A DNA stretch of 30,422 bases, from positions 1 through 30,422 of the IMG/VR virus record IMGVR_UViG_3300042356_000641; one strand, given 5' to 3'. The stretch comes from a virus. Shown piece by piece: positions 16,017 to 23,102 of the stretch. Each line of letters begins with the position of its first letter. Position 1 is the stretch's first letter. A program made the position numbers and the translations under genes. The notes under the pieces are model-generated. The model saw nothing but the letters and a program-made list of their open reading frames with translations, made no database searches and was not told the DNA's origin.

Positions 16017-16915
16017 GAGAACACTCGGACTACCAGTTTGTCTATTTCTAGTTCTCCGTTGGGGCGCAAATGGTATTTGCCCCATCTGCGGTCAGCGTCT
16101 TGTAAAACAACTTTTGTTTCGCTTGGGGACATACATGAACGGACACATTCGTGTCCAAGTTTTGCGAGTGTTGTTGAGCGGTCTTTGTTGGGCAGAGGAC
16201 CATCACGCCATATAACTTTCCCCAAAGGGGAGAGTTGTGTCAAAGCATCCGCTACCGCAACTGACTGGTTCATGTTGATGACTGTGTGTGATGCGACTGG
16301 TTCTTTCCATAATGATGCAAGATGATTTATGGTTTCTATTGGGGTTCGCCCTTTGATGGCAAGCGAAATGAATTCGTCTAATGGTAGTGCGGTGCCTGTG
16401 TCATCCAATATGCGTCTATGCGAATCAGACATGTCTAACGCTTTGTAGTACGGTAAACGCACATAGTTGCCGTACTGTCCACTGGCTAATGTTTCTTGCT
16501 TCGGGTTCACTTCTCGTGCAGGGTACTCTGCGACTTGATGAGCGCACAGAAACATTCTGCGCATCGCTGACGCTGGTACTGGTCGGTCAGCGAACACCCA
16601 AACATGGTAGCCCTTGGAGCGTGACCGCTCTATAAACGATGGCACATTCACTGCCTGTAACGCTGATTGAATCTTTTTGGCGCCAGCATAATCCTCAATG
16701 TCAATGTCTGAACAGCCCCACGCAACATGATAGATGTTGTTTATGGGCACCATCGGGTACACACCGATGGCTTCAACACCATCCAAGTGTCGTTGGAACA
16801 CCTCGTGTGTTAGCGGTTCTTTGACGCAACGACCTTCTTCGTGTCCGTACACATCGCCACGACCACGAAACAGGTTTGCGAACAGTCCAGTTACTTGTGG
16901 TTCTATGTTTATCAT
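16013..16915 (-). CDS. Archaeo-eukaryotic-type primase (AEP)
   Basis: 300 residues from ATG 16915 (TAATG overlap with the helicase; an upstream TTG is less likely). Key parts: HVAWGCSDIDIEDYAGAKK (about 64-82) holds the D-x-D metal pair (D70, D72); ERSRSKGYHVWVFAD (about 96-110) holds the family's S/G-H region; AREVNPKQ and GNYVRLPYYK follow. This order matches AEP primases of the type found in phages and conflict systems. It makes primers for leading and lagging strands and, being next to the helicase, forms the replication primase-helicase pair. The C-terminal 120 residues are helical and may contact the helicase. No zinc finger is visible. Confidence 0.72.
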   Translation of the reverse strand: MINIEPQVTGLFANLFRGRGDVYGHEEGRCVKEPLTHEVFQRHLDGVEAIGVYPMVPINNIYHVAWGCSDIDIEDYAGAKKIQSALQAVNVPSFIERSRSKGYHVWVFADRPVPASAMRRMFLCAHQVAEYPAREVNPKQETLASGQYGNYVRLPYYKALDMSDSHRRILDDTGTALPLDEFISLAIKGRTPIETINHLASLWKEPVASHTVINMNQSVAVADALTQLSPLGKVIWRDGPLPNKDRSTTLAKLGHECVRSCMSPSETKVVLQDADRRWGKYHLRPNGELEIDKLVVRVFS

Positions 16916-17991
16916 TACCAATCACCAAAGTCTGCGAGTTCTAGTTGCTGAACTACGGGGACATCATCGGGTTTGTGGAGCATGTTTGATGGCAGATTGT
17001 GGTTCGTTAGCCGTGTCAGTCTGCCTGTGCCTTGTTCAATTTCGTAATCCATGTCATCCAACAGCGATGACGCTGGGCGTTTACACTTCACAAGGTTGAT
17101 GGTCACGGTATTCATGTGGATACGGCGTTCGTATCGCAACGAATCCAACCGCTCCAACAGCCGTTCTGTTGAATTAGATTTATCTAACTTTTCTTCTATC
17201 TCACGAATCTGTGCTTCAATCTCAAATCGTTTACGGCGAACACCAATCACATGCGCTGATTGTTGCTCACCACCGTATGCACCTGAAGATATAGTCATTT
17301 TTCGCCCATCCGCACCTGCGGAACGGGACGATTGATGCAATACCAATAATGGAACATTATGTCGTTTGCCGAAACCTTTGAGCGTGTTCGCTTTGGATGG
17401 AACATCCTCACCACCGCCTGTCAGCAGTTCCAAGTAGTCAAAAACGATTAGCGATGGCTGTCCCCACATCTCCCGTACTTCGTTCAAAGCCCGTTCCATG
17501 TCTGCGAGGGACAACATTTGGTCAAAGACCGCTAGGTTCGGGAACTCCTCGGTTGATGTTTTGCGTAACAGTTCAATCGCTTCGGGGTTGCCTTGCGAGA
17601 TGTCTTGTTCCAATATGTTGGCATCAATCCCGTGTGTCAGGCACGCCAACTTTATCAAAGTTAGTGTGCGAGGTTCGTCAGGGCAAAAGTAGATTACTGG
17701 TTTGTCTTTGTTTGCGAGCAAAATTTGTAGCAGAAACAAAGTTTTTCCGCTGTGGCTGTAGCCGTTTATTAAACACATCTCTGATGGTGCGATGCCACGC
17801 ATTTGCCCATCTATGTCGGGGAACCCTAGGTAGATTCGTTCGTCAGGGTTTTGTGCCCAATGCACATATTCATCTGCGGCGAGTGCCAGCGGTTTAAAAA
17901 ACTGTGTAGGTGTCTTAGATGCGTCAAAGACGGGGAGTTGTTCTCCCCGTCCTAACGCAGTCCATCGCCCCTTAAAATCGGGGTCTTGCAT
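16915..17991 (-). CDS. Replicative DnaB/RecA-type helicase
   Basis: 358 residues from ATG 17991 (TAATG with the upstream gene). The RecA-like core shows Walker A GYSHSGKT (77-84), Walker B SLIVFDYLELL (180-190), and a later strand LLVLHQSSRSAGADG (215-229), where the catalytic or sensor Gln-Ser-Ser lies, with VRRKRFEI (251-258) as a likely Arg-finger region. An N-terminal domain typical of full DnaB is absent, so this is a short phage-type helicase, paired with the adjacent primase gene. The coiled part IREIEEKLDKSNSTERLLER (about 262-282) may be a linker. It loads on single strands and unwinds the phage fork. Confidence 0.72.
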   Translation of the reverse strand: MQDPDFKGRWTALGRGEQLPVFDASKTPTQFFKPLALAADEYVHWAQNPDERIYLGFPDIDGQMRGIAPSEMCLINGYSHSGKTLFLLQILLANKDKPVIYFCPDEPRTLTLIKLACLTHGIDANILEQDISQGNPEAIELLRKTSTEEFPNLAVFDQMLSLADMERALNEVREMWGQPSLIVFDYLELLTGGGEDVPSKANTLKGFGKRHNVPLLVLHQSSRSAGADGRKMTISSGAYGGEQQSAHVIGVRRKRFEIEAQIREIEEKLDKSNSTERLLERLDSLRYERRIHMNTVTINLVKCKRPASSLLDDMDYEIEQGTGRLTRLTNHNLPSNMLHKPDDVPVVQQLELADFGDW

Positions 17992-18437
17992 TATGACCTA
18001 GGCTTCGGTGCCCAAAACGCATCATTGCTGGTGGTTGATTTGAACCAAGGACGCTTCGGGTTTACGGTCAAACCATCACGGTTGTCCCATACTTCCGTCA
18101 CACCTTTTTTCGCACATTCAGCAGACAACCATGCTGGGATATCTCCGTGTTGTTTGCCTTTGACACGCACTTGAAACCCTGAGGTTTGTTGTGGTGTTGA
18201 TTGTGTTTGTGTTACGACAACAGAGTTCGGGAACACTTGTTGAGCGACCTCAACAACTTGTTCGTCCGTGAGTCCTGTCATGCCGTGCTTCTCAAGCAGT
18301 GCTTCCAATGTTACATCAAATGCCACTACCCAATTTCCGACATTTGTTTGTAGGTCATCCGTTTTCGGCGTCAAGTCAGCGGCAATTTTCGCCGCAACTT
18401 GCGTAATTATTGATTGGTCTTTACTGATGGTATTCAT
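17991..18437 (-). CDS. Unknown protein coupled to helicase (148 aa)
   Basis: 148 residues starting ATG 18437 with a strong GGAGGT 6 bases upstream. The N-terminal half is helical (SIITQVAAKIAADLTPKTDD, DVTLEALLEKHGMTG). The C-terminal third (VRVKGKQHGDIPAWLSAECAK, then VTEVWDNRDGLTVNPKRPWFK) has an 'N-P-K-R-P-x-F-K' box that I have seen at the end of actinophage proteins next to replication genes. In some relatives it carries zinc-binding Cys; here it lacks the full set. The helicase starts in its stop codon. A single-strand-binding or helicase-loader role is possible, but this is not shown. Confidence 0.5.
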   Translation of the reverse strand: MNTISKDQSIITQVAAKIAADLTPKTDDLQTNVGNWVVAFDVTLEALLEKHGMTGLTDEQVVEVAQQVFPNSVVVTQTQSTPQQTSGFQVRVKGKQHGDIPAWLSAECAKKGVTEVWDNRDGLTVNPKRPWFKSTTSNDAFWAPKPRS

Positions 18438-18495
18438 GTTTACACCTCCAAGGTGTTGTTTGTTGTTATTGCTGTATTCGTATTACTTACAAGTC

Positions 18496-18545
18496 GGCTG
18501 GCAAAGGGGAGGTTGTCACACTTGCCATGTGGCACTTCACCAGCC
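18496..18545 (-). promoter_or_regulatory. Structured 5' leader before the helicase operon part
   Basis: GGCTGG (18496-18501) and CCAGCC (18540-18545) form the outer arms. Inside is a perfect TGCCA-TG-TGGCA hairpin (18523-18534). On the minus strand this lies just downstream of a -10-like TACAAT (18558-18563) and upstream of the GGAGGT of the gene at 18437. It may be a leader hairpin that stabilises the mRNA or a regulatory RNA element. It does not match a riboswitch class that I can recognise. Confidence 0.3.
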
Positions 18546-18557
18546 TTAATAAAAAAT

Positions 18558-18563
18558 ATTGTA
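18558..18563 (-). promoter_or_regulatory. Candidate -10 element (TACAAT)
   Basis: TACAAT on the minus strand lies about 120 bases before the ATG at 18437, in the only gap (18438-18563) between this gene and the previous one. No good -35 lies at normal spacing; the nearest, ATGACA, is 20 bases away. A transcript starting here would open almost directly into the GGCTGG...CCAGCC stem. The call is weak. Confidence 0.25.
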
Positions 18564-18881
18564 TCATTCTGATAGTGTTGGATTGTCATTGCGAATCAAG
18601 TAACGAATGTTCACAACCATACCTTTAGGTATCACCAACGAATGTCCAACTGTGCCAACATCGTTCAGCAACATAATCAAAGTTACATGTGTGCGGGATT
18701 CCTGCCACAAGTATCCGATAGCGAAACTTTTGGATGGCATTATGGAATCAACATTCTCAGGTGTGTCCCACCTGTCGCCTGAACCAACCGCATCAATCCA
18801 TTGCACCTCAACCATAGGCATGGACAACGGTTGTTGCGTAGCGACAGCGGTAGCGACCACCAGTTCTATCGGTTCACGCAT
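18564..18881 (-). CDS. Hypothetical small beta-rich protein (105 aa)
   Basis: 105 residues from ATG 18881, three bases after the nuclease stop. It contains VEVQWIDAVGSGDRWDTPENV, then FAIGYLWQESRTHVTLIMLL, and LVIPKGMVVNIRYLI. The short barrel-like order (V-x-W-x-D, later G-x-x-IPKG-x-x) resembles small phage proteins with an SH3-like fold of unknown role. It is the last gene before the gap at 18438-18563. Nothing indicates an enzyme. Confidence 0.5.
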   Translation of the reverse strand: MREPIELVVATAVATQQPLSMPMVEVQWIDAVGSGDRWDTPENVDSIMPSKSFAIGYLWQESRTHVTLIMLLNDVGTVGHSLVIPKGMVVNIRYLIRNDNPTLSE

Positions 18882-18883
18882 GG

Positions 18884-19726
18884 CTATTTGAGAATCAGTG
18901 ATGCGTCAGACACTGTTGCGCCTTTGCACATTGACCAAAAATCGCACCACTTTGATGAACACAAATGTCCTTGGTCGTTCAACATCCACTCTCGGTCAAA
19001 ACCAACTGACACACCCATAGAGCATGCCGAAACAATTTGGTGACCAATCCAACGGATGTGTTCTTGATTGCGATGTATTGAAACAACTTGTGCTTTCGGG
19101 GTTTCTTGACGAATCATCACACCATATTTGAACTCAATGTTGTCAGGGTCAGGCACCATGCCTTCAATACATGCAGCCCAAGCATACATGGATGCTTGTA
19201 CAGCGTTCTTTTGTTTCTCGGCACCCGAGTATGAGCGTCCCGCAGTTTTCCAATCCCAGATAACACCAGATGGAGAAATATAATCCATAGTGCCTTCAAT
19301 ATAGATGTCGTAACCGTTTATGTTCGTCCCCGTAGGTAACACGAAACGGTGCTCAGTACGCCCACCCATCTCTACGAATGGCATAATGTTTGTGTACCAT
19401 GCGGTGCACATGGACTCTATGTACGACAATATTTTTGTTTCATCAACACCTGTTCGCTTGTAAGGCAATGTCAGTAATCGCTGATACTCGGCTACAGAAA
19501 CTTTCACCATCTCATCCAACTCGGCTTCCGCAAACGCCACATCTTCGGAGGTGTTGATAAAGTTTTCAATGCCATGATGGACGGCGGTACCAATCATTGT
19601 GGCATCGCTGTTCATTCGCATCTGCGGATTTTTCATAGCCAACCGAGCACGCTCAGGGCACATCAACACATCGTTCAACCATGACTGACGCACAAAGATG
19701 CGTTTCGCTGTTGTATCTACTTTCAT
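18884..19726 (-). CDS. Cas4/RecB-like PD-(D/E)XK nuclease with Fe-S cysteines
   Basis: 280 residues from ATG 19726, with GGAGGT 5 bases upstream. It has Cys23 in LMCPERARLA, H50 in IGTAVHHGIEN, the catalytic YIEGTMDYISPSGVIWDWK (about 142-160; D148, D158, K160), a QASMYAWA helix and a C-terminal C256, C261, C267 in HLCSSKWCDFWSMCKG. One Cys near the N-terminus and three near the C-terminus is the layout of a 4Fe-4S cluster clamp in Cas4/AddB-type exonucleases. Phages carry such proteins for DNA end processing and recombination. No CRISPR array or cas1 is visible here, so it is not part of a CRISPR system. Confidence 0.72.
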   Translation of the reverse strand: MKVDTTAKRIFVRQSWLNDVLMCPERARLAMKNPQMRMNSDATMIGTAVHHGIENFINTSEDVAFAEAELDEMVKVSVAEYQRLLTLPYKRTGVDETKILSYIESMCTAWYTNIMPFVEMGGRTEHRFVLPTGTNINGYDIYIEGTMDYISPSGVIWDWKTAGRSYSGAEKQKNAVQASMYAWAACIEGMVPDPDNIEFKYGVMIRQETPKAQVVSIHRNQEHIRWIGHQIVSACSMGVSVGFDREWMLNDQGHLCSSKWCDFWSMCKGATVSDASLILK

Positions 19727-19762
19727 TAGACCTCCATAATCGGATTTTGAATTAACATCATA

Positions 19763-19924
19763 TCACACGATTTCGTAACGAGCGCACCAATAACAAACAA
19801 TGTCATCAAACGCATCTGACCACACAGGTTTGCACGGAAACTCGGTGGCAGAAAACTTGTCGTTGCAACTTGGGCAACGCCCAGTTGTGTTCGGGTCAAT
19901 ATGTATCTGTGTTTTACCAGTCAT
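19763..19924 (-). CDS. Small zinc-ribbon protein (53 aa)
   Basis: 53 residues from ATG 19924, overlapping the preceding stop as TGATG, with AAGGAGG 6 bases before. Two pairs of cysteines (GRCPSCNDKF near residue 17 and CYWCARYEI near 44) make a C-x2-C...C-x2-C zinc ribbon, with an extra Cys at residue 31. It ends at TGA 19763-19765. Such ribbons in early phage operons often bind host polymerase or DNA. The strong ribosome-binding site suggests it is made in quantity. Confidence 0.6.
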   Translation of the reverse strand: MTGKTQIHIDPNTTGRCPSCNDKFSATEFPCKPVWSDAFDDIVCYWCARYEIV

Positions 19925-20655
19925 CACTTACCTCCTTGTTTAGAACGGGCACGAATTTTCGTAACCGCAGAAATATGAAACTCCACACCAGTACGGTCAA
20001 ACACCTCTTTGGCAACATGTGTAGGTGTCTCATCCGTACACAACGCCAAATCGTTTAACAGTTCTCGGGCAGATTTACGCTGACCCATTAAGTCACCGTA
20101 CTTCGCTTTATGTCTAGCGAAAAACACTCTAGATAGATTGCTGACAATATGGGCGCTAAGACCGAAATGTTTACCCATCTCAACCCACACCACCTTGTCC
20201 CTAGACATGTAATAGTGCTCCAGTTCATCAATGAAATCATCTGACGCCTTGAAACATTTGGGGATGCCACCTGTGGTGCAAGCCTGTATCCACAATGTGG
20301 GAGTCACACCAAGTATGCCCAATATGGACAACAGAGATTTGTCCCCGTACTTTGTGTATGCGCTTTCCACATAGGTGCGAATCAGTTTCCATTTAGAAAA
20401 AGTTTCGTTATCTAAATTCAACGCCTGTAATTCGGATGCCATGTCAGGCAACAGAACCGCAGTGATGGACTCGCACCACGCATCATGGAACTTCACCAAA
20501 TCCTCAAAATAGTTCAGGATGGTTTCGTTTGTCCAAGGCACACCATAATTGCGTAACTCGGCAAGTTCCTTGCCCATCCACATACCATGCACACCATCAG
20601 ATATCTCTATGCGAACACCCAACGGTTTCACATCCGCTAAATCATCATGTTCCAT
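19924..20655 (-). CDS. Unknown protein with HTH-like segments (243 aa)
   Basis: A longer frame exists to 20712, but ATG 20655 overlaps the upstream stop (TAATG) and is the likely start, giving MEHDDLADVKPLGVRIEIS. The body is mostly helical. KVVWVEMGKHFGLSAHIVSNL and PTHVAKEVFDRTGVEF both have the spacing of helix-turn-helix elements (A/G in the turn, hydrophobic at regular positions), and the tail is basic (SAVTKIRARSKQGGK). It may be a DNA-binding regulator or replication-initiation factor for the phage. I do not recognise a family. It sits in the early operon between two small proteins. Confidence 0.45.
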   Translation of the reverse strand: MEHDDLADVKPLGVRIEISDGVHGMWMGKELAELRNYGVPWTNETILNYFEDLVKFHDAWCESITAVLLPDMASELQALNLDNETFSKWKLIRTYVESAYTKYGDKSLLSILGILGVTPTLWIQACTTGGIPKCFKASDDFIDELEHYYMSRDKVVWVEMGKHFGLSAHIVSNLSRVFFARHKAKYGDLMGQRKSARELLNDLALCTDETPTHVAKEVFDRTGVEFHISAVTKIRARSKQGGK

Positions 20656-20828
20656 TATGACCTTTCCGTAGCCTGAATAACGGCTTCCAACGCATCGCTG
20701 ATACCTGACCAATACGACCCAAGTATCGCATCATCACGATACTTCAGTTCCTGTTGCTGTGCATACTGTTGCATCGCATAAAACCCTTTCAGGACTGTTG
20801 ATTTTTTATGTTTAATGTAATCCACCAT
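20655..20828 (-). CDS. Small hypothetical protein (57 aa)
   Basis: 57 residues from ATG 20828, overlapping the preceding TGA (TGATG), with AGGAGGTTAAGTG upstream. It ends at TAA, which overlaps the next ATG. It begins MVDYIKHKKSTVLKGFYAM and contains a Gln/Tyr-rich middle (QQYAQQQELKYRDDAI) followed by an amphipathic helix (ISDALEAVIQATERS). The double overlap makes it convincing as a gene. Function is unknown. Confidence 0.55.
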   Translation of the reverse strand: MVDYIKHKKSTVLKGFYAMQQYAQQQELKYRDDAILGSYWSGISDALEAVIQATERS

Positions 20829-21049
20829 CACTTAACCTCCTCCATAGATACAGCGCCACCACTGGCAACTGAATGATTAATACACAACGGCAAAGCCGAC
20901 ATGCGAACAAACACAATTATTTCGTTATCACACTTCGGACACCTGTAGGTGCCAGCAGGTGACAACACTCGCTTCTTGCTTGGCTTGCTCGGCGTAGAGG
21001 GCTTGCGCCCCCCACCATCCGAACACACAACTGGTGCGTCAGTTTCCAA
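20828..21049 (-). CDS. Small zinc-finger protein
   Basis: The frame is open from TTG 21067, but TTG 21049 is better placed after GGGGGAG; GTG 21028 is a third option. The C-terminal part has YRCPKCDNEIIVFVRMSAL followed by PLCINH, that is C-x2-C ... C-x2-H, a compact zinc-binding beta hairpin. Before it lies a Pro/Ser/Lys-rich linker (STPSKPSKKRVLS). Similar small proteins with an N-terminal disordered tail and one C-terminal zinc hairpin are common in actinophages, where they may bind nucleic acid. The start codon is uncertain. Confidence 0.5.
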   Translation of the reverse strand: METDAPVVCSDGGGRKPSTPSKPSKKRVLSPAGTYRCPKCDNEIIVFVRMSALPLCINHSVASGGAVSMEEVK

Positions 21050-21050
21050 A

Positions 21051-21647
21051 TCACTCCCCCTGTTCAAATACTTTATTGACCATGTACTTCATGGCTTTTT
21101 CCATAATGGCTTTAACCTCATCAGGTAACCCATCCATTGCGCCACCCACCGCAGTCTCACTCAACCCATTAACTGTGTCAATCGTAAGTTGAAACTCGGC
21201 TTCGGTGATGGCATCATCTCTACGAGCCATCCCCACAGCAGTGGCGAGCATCTGAGTAAACGCAACAGACTTCTCAACCTCTTTCGTGAACGACTCACAG
21301 AGATAATCATAAAATGCCGAAGGCAAATCATAATTCTCGCCGTCATACTCGTTCGTTGCAGGATTCGTACCGCTCAAGATGACACAGTTGCCACGCAACT
21401 CTTGATTGAAAATCATTGATGCCACAAGATTGATGTCTAGTGGCGGTTCCATGATTCGTCCCTCATCGTGAACATAACCAACCAGTGTGAACACGGTTCC
21501 GTCCTCGGAATTGCCACACTCAATGCGAACACAATCAAAGTGTCCACCTACTTTTTCTTGGATGTCAGCGATATCGCCAACAACCACTGGCTCGGGCTTG
21601 TGCCCTACTTCTGTGCCAATCACGGCACCCATAGTTATGCCTAACAT
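21051..21647 (-). CDS. DUF3846-type protein (198 aa)
   Basis: 198 residues from ATG 21647 with a strong AGGAGGT 5 bases upstream. Residues 23-100 follow the DUF3846 pattern: ADIQEKVGGHFDCVRIECG, then VFTLVGYVHDEGRIMEPPLD, then INLVASMIFNQELRGNCVIL. This domain is widespread in phage and plasmid early regions, is small and beta-rich, and has no known biochemical role. The C-terminal 95 residues are helical and form a separate part (MLATAVGMARRDDAITEAEF...). It follows a leader with a perfect hairpin (21704-21721), so it may begin its own transcript. Confidence 0.62.
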   Translation of the reverse strand: MLGITMGAVIGTEVGHKPEPVVVGDIADIQEKVGGHFDCVRIECGNSEDGTVFTLVGYVHDEGRIMEPPLDINLVASMIFNQELRGNCVILSGTNPATNEYDGENYDLPSAFYDYLCESFTKEVEKSVAFTQMLATAVGMARRDDAITEAEFQLTIDTVNGLSETAVGGAMDGLPDEVKAIMEKAMKYMVNKVFEQGE

Positions 21648-21703
21648 TACAACCTCCTAAGTTGCATATTGCTTATTAGCATGGACAAATCATCCATACT
21701 AGA

Positions 21704-21721
21704 TGCCATCGTCAGATGGCA
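21704..21721 (-). promoter_or_regulatory. Perfect 7-bp leader hairpin
   Basis: TGCCATC (21704-21710) and GATGGCA (21715-21721) pair around GTCA. A second, 5-bp hairpin lies nearer the start codon. It lies in the leader of the DUF3846 gene, about 57 bases before its ATG, and about 20 bases downstream of the weak TTGACA-N20-TATAGT promoter candidate. No T-run follows, so it is not a terminator. Confidence 0.4.
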
Positions 21722-21742
21722 AATCATTAAACGATTACTATT

Positions 21743-21774
21743 ACTATATCCAACCACTAGTGTGCGGTTGTCAA
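21743..21774 (-). promoter_or_regulatory. Weak promoter candidate TTGACA-N20-TATAGT
   Basis: On the minus strand, TTGACA (21769-21774) and TATAGT (21743-21748) are both good hexamers, but the 20-base spacer is longer than the normal 16-18. It overlaps the end of the membrane-protein gene and precedes the hairpin of the DUF3846 leader. The spacing is a weakness; it might work with an activator. Confidence 0.25.
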
Positions 21775-21923
21775 TCATCCCAATCTAAATCTTGGTCATA
21801 CGGATAATCACGCCCATGCTTATAGCGCTGTGAACCCGATTCCCGAGGGATGATATATAAACCAATCATGAACATCAACCAAATGATGCCCCAACATCCG
21901 ATAAAAACTTCCCAAATACTCAT
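21771..21923 (-). CDS. Small membrane protein (50 aa)
   Basis: 50 residues from ATG 21923, overlapping the preceding stop (ATGA), with GAGGAGGACTCAGA upstream. The N-terminal MSIWEVFIGCWGIIWLMFMIG, then LYIIP, is a single membrane segment; the C-terminal half is charged and Tyr/Asp-rich (YKHGRDYPYDQDLDWDD). It ends at TGA 21771-21773. The orientation is likely N-out or N-in with a short cytoplasmic tail. Phage early small membrane proteins often affect host envelope functions or superinfection, but no specific role can be seen. Confidence 0.55.
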   Translation of the reverse strand: MSIWEVFIGCWGIIWLMFMIGLYIIPRESGSQRYKHGRDYPYDQDLDWDD

Positions 21924-22132
21924 TCTGAGTCCTCCTCACAATAATGTTCTTCGCTCTCATCAATCCATTCGGACAACAATTCTTCAAGAACTTCGTTGCC
22001 GAACTCAACTACACGACATGACAATTCGTTAGAAATTTCGTCTAACACGAACTCGCATTTGTTCTCATGCCAAGTGGGCTGATGCCCTTGTATGTCCTCG
22101 GGTATCCATTTCACTATTACTTCGTAACCCAT
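21920..22132 (-). CDS. Small acidic protein after the ribozyme (70 aa)
   Basis: The frame extends to 22150, but GGAGGT followed by ATG 22132 is the proper start: MGYEVIVKWIPEDIQGHQPT. It is strongly acidic, with an Asp/Glu-rich end (EWIDESEEHYCEEDSE). It is the first gene downstream of the hammerhead ribozyme at 22159-22225, so after cleavage its mRNA would begin just upstream of it. Composition is like small DNA-mimic or inhibitor proteins, which is only a possibility. Confidence 0.55.
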   Translation of the reverse strand: MGYEVIVKWIPEDIQGHQPTWHENKCEFVLDEISNELSCRVVEFGNEVLEELLSEWIDESEEHYCEEDSE

Positions 22133-22158
22133 AATTACCTCCATAATCAAGTCATGCT

Positions 22159-22225
22159 GGACTCATCAGCAACCGCAACACGGTTAGACACCCACAACAC
22201 ACAACACGCTGTGGGCGTTTCGTCC
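22159..22225 (-). ncRNA. Type II hammerhead self-cleaving ribozyme
   Basis: On the minus strand, 5' to 3': GGAC (22225-22222), GAAA (22221-22218), CGCCCACA (22217-22210), a 13-base loop, TGTGGGTG (22196-22189), then TC (22188-22187; cleavage expected after 22187). Next come TAACCG (22186-22181), loop TGTTG, CGGTTG (22175-22170), CTGATGA (22169-22163) and GTCC (22162-22159). Stem III is 8 bp, stem I 6 bp with one wobble, stem II 4 bp (GTCC with GGAC), open-ended: the type II topology. Every core base of the hammerhead (CUGAUGA, GAAA, the A-U pair, C17) is present. It sits between the VWA-like gene (stop 22236) and the next start (22132). Confidence 0.88.
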
Positions 22226-22235
22226 TAAAGGTTTG

Positions 22236-23051
22236 TTATATCAACTCCATTCCCTTGATTGTGGACACAACCCATTCCACAGGGTTCTCCATCATCGTGC
22301 TGAACCGCTCCTTGAGGCGTTCAATGCGAATGTCTGCACCATAATCAGCCGCATACTCTGTATGTGTTGTCGCACCATACGAATGTCTAGAACCGCACCC
22401 AGCGAGTTCACGAACCGAGAATGTGATACGCCTCAGCATTGACGGGTTCGCCAAAGCGAACATCAACTCATCAATGTCCATCTGAGCCGTAGCGTCATGC
22501 AACTTGACAACCGTAGAGTGAACCCGATTACCGAAGGTAACCGCAGTCTCGCCCCACACTTCACAAGCGACACGCATCTTCTGCAAAGTGTCCACCAAAG
22601 CACACAGCACAATGCCACGCTGACGAATGAACTCGGCACTGAATGATGCAGATGCACCGTAGTCAATGAATATTTTGACCACACGACCCATACGCTCATT
22701 CGGCATCGGAACGAAACTGTACATGCATTCAGGTTCGCCAGTTAGCCAACGACCCACATCAACAGCACCACCTGAGGTCGCATATTCCAACTCCGAAACC
22801 ATATCCAAACGGTTATCAATCTGCTCAGACAATTGCGACATGATTCGCTCAACCTCGGGACGAACCGCATGCCAGCCCTCAACAGCCAACTTGTGAGCCT
22901 CCGCATAGTTCGCAGTTTCACAAAATGTGGTATCGCCTTTATCTGATTGCTGTTTGTTCGGGTTCGCATTGGCATAAGCCAACATGTCACCAAACGAATC
23001 AAACTTATCTAGCAGAATGTTCTTACCATTAACCCAAGTTAATGTACCCAT
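22236..23051 (-). CDS. Partner of MoxR ATPase with VWA-like segment (271 aa)
   Basis: 271 residues from ATG 23051, with GGGAGGT 8 bases before. N-terminal half: YAEAHKLAVEGWHAVRPEVER (about 49-69) and GAVDVGRWLTGEPECMYSF (about 95-113), patterns I have seen in phage proteins of unknown function next to MoxR-like ATPases. Residues 123-170 (RVVKIFIDYGASASFSAEF, GIVLCALVDTLQKM, ACEVWGE) look like the first strand, a degraded metal-site loop (D130, S134, S136) and the first helix of a VWA domain. MoxR ATPases and VWA proteins work as pairs in bacteria. The direct neighbour is the MoxR-like gene. Confidence 0.5.
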   Translation of the reverse strand: MGTLTWVNGKNILLDKFDSFGDMLAYANANPNKQQSDKGDTTFCETANYAEAHKLAVEGWHAVRPEVERIMSQLSEQIDNRLDMVSELEYATSGGAVDVGRWLTGEPECMYSFVPMPNERMGRVVKIFIDYGASASFSAEFIRQRGIVLCALVDTLQKMRVACEVWGETAVTFGNRVHSTVVKLHDATAQMDIDELMFALANPSMLRRITFSVRELAGCGSRHSYGATTHTEYAADYGADIRIERLKERFSTMMENPVEWVVSTIKGMELI

Positions 23052-23102
23052 AATGAAACCTCCCAGTTTCGTAGAAACGATATTGAATGATAACCGATGC
23101 CA

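Noticed and set aside
18884-19726. CRISPR-associated interpretation of the Cas4-like protein
   Set aside because: No repeat-spacer array, cas1 or cas2 is visible; phage Cas4-like nucleases occur without CRISPR.
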